DNA of 9,756 nt from DASUFE01 sp036274675 (lineage in GTDB: Bacteria; Pseudomonadota; Gammaproteobacteria; HTCC5015): contig DASUFE010000131.1 in NCBI GenBank assembly GCA_036274675.1, positions 1 through 9,756 on the forward strand, read 5' to 3'. The notes beneath the pieces are model-generated. The model saw only the letters and a program-made list of their open reading frames with translations. It ran no database searches and was not told the DNA's origin. Shown here in pieces: positions 1 through 5,320 of this stretch (position 1 is the first letter of the stretch; each line of letters starts with the position of its first letter). The position numbers and the translations under genes are program-made.

Positions 1-163
1 GCAGCCGGTACATCGCCTCTTCCCTGTCCAATGGCTCGTGACTCGATGAAATTTGGTCAATATCTGACTTTTTCTGTTCAAAGGCTGCAGTGTGGGGTTG
101 ATGGGCGCAGGCATTCAAAATGCCCGCGGTTATCCCTATTAAAATGACTGATTTCAAATTCAT
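1..163 (-). CDS. Putative lipoprotein, N-terminal part only (runs off the left edge)
   Basis: Reading leftward from ATG at 163-161, an open frame of 54 codons continues to the window edge. It begins MNLKSVILIGITAGILNAC: a lysine at residue 4, a hydrophobic core, then a lipobox-like L16-N17-A18-C19. This indicates a signal peptidase II lipoprotein, with Cys19 as the likely lipidated residue. Asparagine at -2 is not the commonest lipobox residue. Residue +2 is alanine rather than aspartate, so outer-membrane sorting would be expected. The mature part begins hydrophilic and charged. Upstream of the ATG only a weak GGTAA resembles a ribosome site. In Pseudomonas-type genomes the gene divergent from hemA encodes a TPR-repeat lipoprotein next to lolB, so that is the likeliest identity, but no TPR motif is visible in the short part present. 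Confidence 0.62.
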   Translation of the reverse strand, partial: MNLKSVILIGITAGILNACAHQPHTAAFEQKKSDIDQISSSHEPLDREEAMYRL

Positions 164-295
164 AGTTACCGATATAGCCTATAAATTATTGATTTCAAAC
201 CCTTATGCCTCGATTTTTTTCGAACCAGCCGGGTTCCTATAGTAGAATTCTTGCGGTCAGTTCGAGCATGATTCACCTGAAAAGTTGCAAACGAT
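164..295. promoter_or_regulatory. Divergent intergenic region with a candidate hemA promoter
   Basis: This 132-base AT-rich spacer separates the leftward lipoprotein gene from hemA and must hold promoters for both. For hemA the best -10 candidate is TATAGT at 238-243, one mismatch from consensus, which would start transcription near 250 and give a leader of about 46 bases. An overlapping alternative is TAGAAT at 243-248 with a partial -35 TTCGAA at 219-224 (18-base spacing). The T-run at 214-220 sits where the -35 box of the first candidate should be but does not match it. I see no clear -35/-10 pair for the leftward gene. Confidence 0.35.
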
Positions 296-1567
296 ATGCC
301 ACTTCTAGCCTTAGGCCTCAATCATAATACTGCACCCGTCGCTTTGCGGGAGCAGGCCGCCTTTGCACCGGAAGAAATCTTAATGGCCTTGCGCGGACTG
401 GCCGCGGTGCCCGCGGTCAACGAAGCCGCAATCATTTCCACCTGCAATCGCACTGAAATTTATTGCTGGCTGGAGCAGGAAGACCCGACACCCGCCCTGC
501 AGTGGTTTCTCGAACATCATGGCCTGCAACCTCAGCCGGGGCCAAGTGATTTTCTCTATCGTTACATCGACGCCCATACGGTTCGACACCTGTTGCGGGT
601 GGCTTGCGGGCTCGATTCGATGGTGCTTGGCGAACCGCAGATTCTCGGTCAGCTGAAAGAGGCCTACCGCCAGGCGCAGGAAGCGGGCACGATCGGCCTG
701 CAGTTGCGGCGGTTGTTCGAGCATGCCTTCACAGTAGCCAAGGAAGTGCGTACTGAAACCGACATCGGCGCCAACCCGGTATCGATCGCCTATGCGGCGG
801 TCCGACTCGCGCAGCAGATATTCACCGACCTCAACCACCAGACTGCGTTGTTGATCGGCGCCGGCGAAACCATCGAACTGGTCGCGCGCCACCTGCGCGA
901 CAACGGCATCGGGCAGATGATCATTGCCAACCGCACACTGGAACGCGGTCACCGCGTGGCCTCGCATTTCAACGCCAGGGCCATCCGCCTGAACGAACTT
1001 CCCGCCCACCTGCCCGCCGCCGACATCCTGATCACATCGACCGCCAGCCAGTTACCCATCATCGGCAAGGGCGCCATCGAAAGCGCACTGCGGGAACGCA
1101 AACATCGCCCCATGTTCATCGTCGATATCGCGGTGCCGCGCGACGTCGAACCCGAAGTCGGTCAGCTGCATGACGTCTACCTGTACAACATAGACGACCT
1201 GCAGTCGGTGATCGAAGCGGGACGCCAGTTGCGCAACGAAGCGGCCAAACAGGCGGAAACCATAATCGAACAGCGGGTGGAGGATTTCATGAGCTGGCAG
1301 CGCTCGCTCGGCGCCGTGCATGCGATCCGCGCCTACCGCGATCAGGCGAAGGCGGCGAGCGCGGAGGTGCTGGAAAAGGCGCACCGAATGCTGCAAAGCG
1401 GAAAATCCGCGGAGCAGGCGCTGGAATTCCTCGCCCATACGCTGACCAACAAGTTGTTGCACAACACCACCCAGCGCCTCGACCAGGCGGCGCGGGACGG
1501 ACGCCAGGACCTGCTGGAAGCCGCCCAAGAAATACTGAATCCCGCAGATCCTCCCAAAAAAATATAA
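296..1567 (+). CDS. hemA: Glutamyl-tRNA reductase
   Basis: This NADPH-dependent cytosolic enzyme reduces glutamyl-tRNA(Glu) to glutamate-1-semialdehyde, the committed step of the C5 route to heme and other tetrapyrroles. The protein has 423 residues, normal for the family. The N-terminus (LALGLNHNTAPVALRE) is typical. The catalytic cysteine is Cys50 in STCNRTEIY. His98 sits in the conserved TVRHLLRVACGLDSMVLGE block, followed by GEPQILGQ at 112-119. The nucleotide-binding glycine motif is GAGE at 188-191, and a helical dimerisation domain fills roughly the last 100 residues. The ATG at 296 gives the family start, but it has no clear Shine-Dalgarno sequence (CCTGAAAAG upstream is weak). It is the first gene of a rightward run and prfA follows after 9 bases. 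No frameshift or missing catalytic residue is seen. Confidence 0.97.
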   Translation: MPLLALGLNHNTAPVALREQAAFAPEEILMALRGLAAVPAVNEAAIISTCNRTEIYCWLEQEDPTPALQWFLEHHGLQPQPGPSDFLYRYIDAHTVRHLLRVACGLDSMVLGEPQILGQLKEAYRQAQEAGTIGLQLRRLFEHAFTVAKEVRTETDIGANPVSIAYAAVRLAQQIFTDLNHQTALLIGAGETIELVARHLRDNGIGQMIIANRTLERGHRVASHFNARAIRLNELPAHLPAADILITSTASQLPIIGKGAIESALRERKHRPMFIVDIAVPRDVEPEVGQLHDVYLYNIDDLQSVIEAGRQLRNEAAKQAETIIEQRVEDFMSWQRSLGAVHAIRAYRDQAKAASAEVLEKAHRMLQSGKSAEQALEFLAHTLTNKLLHNTTQRLDQAARDGRQDLLEAAQEILNPADPPKKI

Positions 1568-1576
1568 CGTAAGTAA

Positions 1577-2662
1577 ATGCACGGCAATATCCTGAACAAA
1601 CTCGAGCAGCTGACTGCCCGCCACGAAGAAGTTGCGGCGCTGCTGTCCGATCCCGAAACCATCGGCAGGCAGGATCAATTCCGCAACCTGTCCCGCGAGT
1701 ACGCGCAGCTGGACCCTGTCCGCAAGGCCTTCTCCGCCTACCGCAAACAGCTCGTCGATATCGAAGCGGCGCGCGAGATGTTGCGCGACGGCGACAGTGA
1801 GCTGCGCGCGCTGGCGCAGGACGAGTTGGCACAGGCGCAGGCGCAACTCGAAACGCTGGAAAAAGAACTGTACATCCTGCTGCTGCCGAAGGATCCGCAC
1901 GATAACAGCAACCTGTTTCTCGAAATCCGCGCCGGCACCGGCGGCGACGAAGCGGCGATCTTCGCGGGCGATCTGTTCCGCATGTACAGCCGCTACGCCG
2001 AGAGCAAGCGCTGGAGCATCGAGATATTGAGTTGCAACGAAGGCGAGCACGGCGGTTACAAGGAGATCATCGCGCGCCTGATCGGCCAGGGCGCCTACTC
2101 CCGGCTGAAATTCGAATCGGGCGCGCACCGCGTACAGCGGGTGCCGAAGACCGAAGCTCAGGGCCGCATCCATACTTCGGCGGCGACGGTCGCCGTGCTG
2201 CCCGAAGTCGAGGAAGTCGACGCCATCGAAATCAATCCGGCCGATCTGCGCATCGACACGTACCGCGCGTCGGGCGCCGGCGGCCAGCATGTCAATAAAA
2301 CCGATTCCGCGATCCGTATCACCCACCTGCCGTCCGGCATCGTCGTAGAATGCCAGGACGAGCGCTCACAACACAAGAACCGCGCGCGCGCAATGTCACT
2401 ACTGCAATCGAGATTGTTGCAGGCCGAGCAGGAAAAGCAGCGTCAGACGCAGGCCGAGACCCGGCGCAACCTGGTCGGCACCGGCGACCGCTCCGAGCGT
2501 ATCCGCACCTATAATTTCCCGCAGGGCCGTGTTACGGATCACCGCATCAACCTGACGCTGTATAAGCTTGACGATTTTATCGAGGGCAATCTCGATCCCG
2601 TGATCGATCCCCTGATCCGCGAATACCAGGCTGATCAGTTAGCCATCCTGGGTGCTCAATAA
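1577..2662 (+). CDS. prfA: Peptide chain release factor 1 (RF1)
   Basis: RF1 recognises UAA and UAG in the ribosomal A site and triggers peptidyl-tRNA hydrolysis. The 361-residue length is normal. Helical domain 1 covers roughly the first 100 residues. The codon-recognition region contains a PxT tripeptide, here P190-K191-T192, in the conserved block RVPKTEAQGRIHTSA; PxT marks RF1 rather than RF2 (which has SPF), though the middle residue differs from the PAT of E. coli. The catalytic GGQ is G235-G236-Q237 within ASGAGGQHVNKTDSA; Gln237 is the residue methylated by PrmC, encoded next. The start lies 9 bases after the hemA stop, so hemA and prfA are almost certainly co-transcribed. The ribosome site is weak (GTAAG). 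The stop at 2660-2662 is only 4 bases before a palindromic repeat. Confidence 0.97.
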   Translation: MHGNILNKLEQLTARHEEVAALLSDPETIGRQDQFRNLSREYAQLDPVRKAFSAYRKQLVDIEAAREMLRDGDSELRALAQDELAQAQAQLETLEKELYILLLPKDPHDNSNLFLEIRAGTGGDEAAIFAGDLFRMYSRYAESKRWSIEILSCNEGEHGGYKEIIARLIGQGAYSRLKFESGAHRVQRVPKTEAQGRIHTSAATVAVLPEVEEVDAIEINPADLRIDTYRASGAGGQHVNKTDSAIRITHLPSGIVVECQDERSQHKNRARAMSLLQSRLLQAEQEKQRQTQAETRRNLVGTGDRSERIRTYNFPQGRVTDHRINLTLYKLDDFIEGNLDPVIDPLIREYQADQLAILGAQ

Positions 2663-2666
2663 GAAA

Positions 2667-2812
2667 AACCACTGAGTACACAGAGAGCACAGAGAATCGA
2701 ATGAAGTCTGAAGACGTGAAAAAAACTATCGCTTTATTGGATATATTGGCTGCTGACCGCCGATTCCTGATCCTTATTAATTAATTCTGTGTCCTCTGTG
2801 CACTCTGTGGTT
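2667..2812. repeat. Palindromic CACAGAG-arm repeat, copy 1 (between prfA and prmC)
   Basis: The left arm begins AACCACTGAG at 2667 and runs to about 2694. The right arm occupies about 2785-2812 and its reverse complement begins AACCACAGAG. The two arms match at roughly 24 of 28 positions, so the element could fold into a long imperfect hairpin around a core of about 90 bases. Each arm is itself built of short reiterated units near CACAGAG. The same arm type occurs again at 6768-6861 with an unrelated core. Translations of such arms (HRGHRE, TEGTENTE, SSVHSVV) are familiar from many environmental proteobacterial genomes, so I take this as a dispersed non-coding repeat family. No transposase or clear target duplication is seen. 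Its right arm overlaps the start of prmC. Confidence 0.8.
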
Positions 2813-3661
2813 AATCATTCCATCAAGCTACTGCTGGATTCCGCGATTCAGCAGCTGACCATCAGTGATTCGGCCCGGCTGGACGCCGAGATCCTGCTGA
2901 GCCACGTGCTGAACAAGCCGCGCAGTTTTTTATATGCCTGCCCGGAATACGAAGCTTCCATCCCGCAACAGCGGGAATTCTCTGGATTGCTGCAACGGCG
3001 GGTGAACGGCGAGCCGGTCGCCTACCTCACGGGCAAAAGGGAATTTTGGTCGCTGCCCTTGAGCGTCAGCCCCGACACGCTGATCCCGCGGCCCGAAACA
3101 GAATTGCTGGTATCCGCCGCGCTGGAACTCGAGCCGTTGTTTGCCGCCAAACCCCTGCGCGCGATCGATCTAGGCACCGGCTCGGGCTGCATTGCGCTGG
3201 CTCTGGCACATGAGCGGCCCGGCTGGGAAATTACCGCCGTCGATTCCTCGCCCGCCGCGCTGAAGGTCGCACGGTCCAATGCGGAGGCGCTGCGCATAAG
3301 GAGCATACACTGGCTGCACAGTGACTGGTTCTCCACGGTGGATACGGATTCCTTCGATCTGATAGTCTCAAACCCGCCCTATATCGCCGCGACCGACCCG
3401 CATTTGCAACAGGGCGATGTACGCTTCGAACCGCGCAACGCGCTGATCGGAGGTGATGGCGGGCTCGAGGCGATTGCGGAAATCGCCGGGCAATGCCGTG
3501 CGCGCATGCGTATGCATTCCAGGCTGCTGCTTGAAATCGGACACGATCAGGCGGAATCCCTGCGGAAATTGCTGACAGGCCTCGGCTACGCCGATATCGA
3601 ATTCAGACGGGACCTGAACGGCATTGCCCGCGTTTGCATTGCACGCTTGAGTGAACAATGA
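2789..3661 (+). CDS. prmC: Release factor glutamine methyltransferase (PrmC/HemK)
   Basis: PrmC transfers methyl from S-adenosylmethionine to the GGQ glutamine of release factors, raising termination efficiency; its substrate RF1 is encoded immediately upstream. Numbered from GTG 2789 (290 residues), a helical N-terminal domain leads to GEPVAYLTGKREFW (75-88), the SAM motif DLGTGSG (127-133) and the catalytic NPPY (195-198), then PHLQQGDVRFEP, all typical. The start is unusual. After a TGA at 2768-2770 the frame offers no ATG until well past NPPY. The plausible starts are GTG at 2789, 2798 and 2807, all inside the right arm of the palindromic repeat and none with a Shine-Dalgarno sequence. 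Alignment from memory with E. coli PrmC favours a start near 2807 (284 residues). The function is firm; the start is not. Confidence 0.94.
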   Translation: MSSVHSVVNHSIKLLLDSAIQQLTISDSARLDAEILLSHVLNKPRSFLYACPEYEASIPQQREFSGLLQRRVNGEPVAYLTGKREFWSLPLSVSPDTLIPRPETELLVSAALELEPLFAAKPLRAIDLGTGSGCIALALAHERPGWEITAVDSSPAALKVARSNAEALRIRSIHWLHSDWFSTVDTDSFDLIVSNPPYIAATDPHLQQGDVRFEPRNALIGGDGGLEAIAEIAGQCRARMRMHSRLLLEIGHDQAESLRKLLTGLGYADIEFRRDLNGIARVCIARLSEQ

Positions 3662-3683
3662 TCATTGATCCGCATTCACGATC

Positions 3684-3688
3684 AGGAG
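3684..3688 (+). promoter_or_regulatory. Shine-Dalgarno AGGAG ahead of the moeB-like gene
   Basis: AGGAG is the clearest rightward ribosome site in the left block. It lies between the prmC stop and two competing starts: TTG at 3693 (4-base gap, short) and ATG at 3702 (13-base gap, long). Family alignment prefers the ATG. Confidence 0.5.
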
Positions 3689-3701
3689 TATCTTGAAGCG
3701 C

Positions 3702-4448
3702 ATGCAGGACGAGATGCTGAAACAATACACACGGCAGATGGTGCTGCCCCAGATCGGCCAGCAGGGGCAACAGGCTTTGCTGGATGCGCGGGTGCTGATC
3801 GTCGGTCTCGGCGGTCTCGGCTCTCCCGCCGCGCTGTATCTCGCGGCGGCCGGCATCGGGCGCATGACGCTGTGCGACCATGACCGCGTGGACTTAAGCA
3901 ACCTGCACCGGCAGATTCTCTACACGCGCGAGCATCTCGGGAAGAAAAAGACCGCCGCCGCCCAACAGCAGTTGAAAGCCGTACGGCCGGACCTGGAAAT
4001 AACCCTCATCGATCACCGGATGGAGGGACCGGAATTGTCCGGGCACGTGCAACAGGCCGACCTCGCGCTTGACTGCTCCGATAACTTCCAGACTCGTTAC
4101 CTGGTCAACGAAGCCTGCGTGCGCCATCGCGTACCGCTGATCTCCGCCGCGGCGATACGCCTGGAAGCGCAGATCGGGATTTTCAACAACACGCCGCACA
4201 GCCCCTGTTACGCCTGTCTCTATCAGGCAAGCTCCGAAGACACGCAGCAGCGTTGCAGCGACAACGGCGTGCTCGGCCCGCTGGTCGGCATCGCCGGCAG
4301 CATGCAGGCGCTGGAAGCGATCAAACTGCTGACGCAGACCGGCGTCACCCTCGACGGAAAACTGCTGACCTTCAACGCCGAAACCATGGAATGGCGCAGC
4401 CTGAAACTGCGGAAAGACCCCGCCTGCCCCGTTTGTTCCAAATCATAA
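3702..4448 (+). CDS. moeB: MoeB/ThiF-type E1-like adenylyltransferase
   Basis: This family adenylates the C-terminal glycine of a ubiquitin-fold sulfur carrier (MoaD for molybdopterin, ThiS for thiamine) so it can receive sulfur. From ATG 3702 the protein is 248 residues, close to E. coli MoeB, with no C-terminal rhodanese domain. Visible are the ATP loop GLGGLGSPAALYLAAAGIG (35-53), DLSNLHRQ (64-71), DCSDN with Asp127 as the expected carrier-contacting aspartate, two zinc pairs C169/C172 (CYAC) and C242/C245 (CPVC), and Cys185 where ThiF has a conserved cysteine. MQDEMLKQYTRQ fits the family N-terminus, which favours 3702. A TTG at 3693 is an alternative: the AGGAG at 3684-3688 is 4 bases from the TTG and 13 from the ATG. 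It follows prmC by 40 bases, as in Pseudomonas. The carrier cannot be assigned, so MoeB versus ThiF or HesA remains open. Confidence 0.88.
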   Translation: MQDEMLKQYTRQMVLPQIGQQGQQALLDARVLIVGLGGLGSPAALYLAAAGIGRMTLCDHDRVDLSNLHRQILYTREHLGKKKTAAAQQQLKAVRPDLEITLIDHRMEGPELSGHVQQADLALDCSDNFQTRYLVNEACVRHRVPLISAAAIRLEAQIGIFNNTPHSPCYACLYQASSEDTQQRCSDNGVLGPLVGIAGSMQALEAIKLLTQTGVTLDGKLLTFNAETMEWRSLKLRKDPACPVCSKS

Positions 4449-4506
4449 GATCAAATACCGCGGCGGCGTTGTGAAACACCGGCAAGAAATAACAAATTCA
4501 TAGCCG

Positions 4507-4543
4507 TGTACCTCGCGGCCCCCTTGATTTAAAATCCCGCACG
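4507..4543 (+). promoter_or_regulatory. Candidate promoter giving a near-leaderless mRNA for the JAMM gene
   Basis: TAAAAT at 4530-4535 is one mismatch from the -10 consensus. With normal geometry transcription would begin near 4542, two bases ahead of the ATG at 4544, or on its A. A weak -35 match, TGTACC at 4507-4512, agrees at 3 of 6 positions with 17-base spacing. No Shine-Dalgarno sequence precedes the ATG, which fits leaderless initiation. The gene may also be read through from moeB, 95 bases upstream. Confidence 0.4.
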
Positions 4544-4957
4544 ATGCCAGTCAACGAAATAAAAATCACACGGCCGTTGGCCACCTTGCTGCTGGGGCTC
4601 GCGCAGAAATCGCCGCAGCAGGAAATCTGCGGGCTGATCGGCGCCATCGACGAGAAGCCGCAAACCGTATATCCAGTCACAAACGCCGCTTCCGATCCGT
4701 CGCGGGAATTCGCAATGGACTCGCGCGCGCAGATCGACGCCTTCAAGGCGATGCGCGCCAAGGGCGAAACCCTGTTCGGCATTTACCACTCACATCCGCA
4801 GAGCCCGCCCGTGCCCTCAAGCAAAGATCTTGAAGACCTGGGCTACCCCGAGGCCTTGCAGTTGATCATTTCCCTAGATACCAAGGGCGTCCTCGAAATG
4901 CGCGCCTATCGTAAGCACGGCAAGGATGCTCTGGAAGAAGTACACCTTAGCGTTTGA
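4544..4957 (+). CDS. JAMM/MPN+ metalloprotease (M67 family, Mec-like)
   Basis: This 137-residue protein consists of a single JAMM domain. The full zinc-protease signature is present: Glu27 in QEICGLIG, then H82-S-H84, seven residues, S92, two residues, D95 (YHSHPQSPPVPSSKD). All metal ligands and the catalytic glutamate are therefore intact, predicting an active enzyme. Bacterial members such as mycobacterial Mec cleave a peptide or amino acid off the C-terminus of a ubiquitin-fold sulfur carrier, and they often sit next to E1-like MoeB/ThiF genes, as here. The natural substrate cannot be read from the window, since no carrier gene is present. There is no signal peptide or membrane segment, so it should be cytosolic. 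ATG 4544 lacks a Shine-Dalgarno sequence but gives the right N-terminus, and a -10-like box sits just upstream. Confidence 0.9.
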   Translation: MPVNEIKITRPLATLLLGLAQKSPQQEICGLIGAIDEKPQTVYPVTNAASDPSREFAMDSRAQIDAFKAMRAKGETLFGIYHSHPQSPPVPSSKDLEDLGYPEALQLIISLDTKGVLEMRAYRKHGKDALEEVHLSV

Positions 4958-5318
4958 GTTTAAGAATTTTCTCTCGCAGAGCTCGCAGGCTACGCGGAAA
5001 AATAATTCTCTAATCGCGAGAACGAAATTAAATGGAAGGATCGGCTGTTAGCGAGTAAATTCGGCCAAGAAAATATTGATAATTTATCAAAGATTCTGCT
5101 GTTGCTTGCCGTTCCCTATCCCGAAGCCACAGGTACATTGTACGCGCCACGATTTATCCAATAGCCCAAACACCATCACGCCTGGAAGCGCGTTTTTTGG
5201 TGACTTTTTGTCGCGCCGGACAAAAAGTTACCCGCCTCAGCTGCGAAGCAGCGGGCGGAACCGTCGCGCGGGCGCGGGAGCCCGCATATAAAATCTTCTT
5301 GGGAAAAAGACCGGGTCT
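4958..5318. other. Gene-free spacer between convergent JAMM and gatB genes
   Basis: I find no supportable gene in these 361 bases: short open frames here lack ribosome sites and resemble no family I know. The first part (about 4969-5021) has a CTCTCGCAGAGCTCGCAG-like run and a later GCGAGA that pairs with TCTCGC at 4972-4977, possibly a decayed dispersed repeat. An AT-rich dyad, TTGATA-ATT-TATCAA, lies at 5076-5090. The stretch 5091-5190 shows nothing I recognise. From 5193 onward is a hairpin cluster listed separately. No strong U-tract terminator for the rightward genes is visible. Confidence 0.6.
5193..5285. repeat. Hairpin-rich dispersed repeat (TTTTTGTC/GACAAAAA type)
   Basis: Three hairpins follow one another. 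The first has a 14-base stem, GGTGACTTTTTGTC at 5199-5212 with GACAAAAAGTTACC at 5219-5232, one G-T wobble and the loop GCGCCG. The second pairs CCGCC (5232-5236) and GCTGC (5240-5244) with GCAGC (5248-5252) and GGCGG (5254-5258) around the loop GAA. The third pairs GCGGGC (5268-5273) with GCCCGC (5280-5285). The first motif resembles a repeat I recall from many beta- and gammaproteobacterial genomes, often mis-called as small proteins. It lacks a downstream U-tract on either strand, so it is not an obvious intrinsic terminator. Only one copy is in this window, so family membership rests on memory. Confidence 0.6.
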
Positions 5319-5320
5319 TT
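5304..5320 (-). terminator. Weak possible terminator at the 3' end of gatB
   Basis: Read leftward, AAAGAC (5320-5315), loop CCG and GTCTTT (5311-5306) form a 6-bp stem followed by two more T residues and then CCC. The 5' arm overlaps the gatB stop codon (5321-5319). The stem is short and AT-rich and the U-tract is brief, so termination would be inefficient. It is the only terminator-like structure near this end of the gatCAB operon. Confidence 0.3.

Noticed and set aside
380..1009. Leftward open frame of 209 codons opposite hemA
   Set aside because: Antisense shadow of hemA with no motif.
1052..2326. Long leftward open frame of 424 codons opposite hemA and prfA
   Set aside because: It lies entirely antisense to two firmly identified genes, has no recognisable motif, and its composition is that expected from GC-rich codons read on the other strand.
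1577..2662. RF2 (prfB) instead of RF1
   Set aside because: The recognition region has PxT (PKT), not SPF, there is no programmed frameshift near the start, and the hemA-prfA-prmC context is that of RF1.
2667..2812. CRISPR-like or tandem repeat array from the reiterated CACAGAG units
   Set aside because: The units are short, irregular and arranged as inverted arms around one core, not regular repeats separated by spacers.
3656..3667. Perfect 12-base palindrome CAATGATCATTG across the prmC stop codon
   Set aside because: Short, single, partly coding and without a U-tract; it could arise by chance and no regulator is implied.
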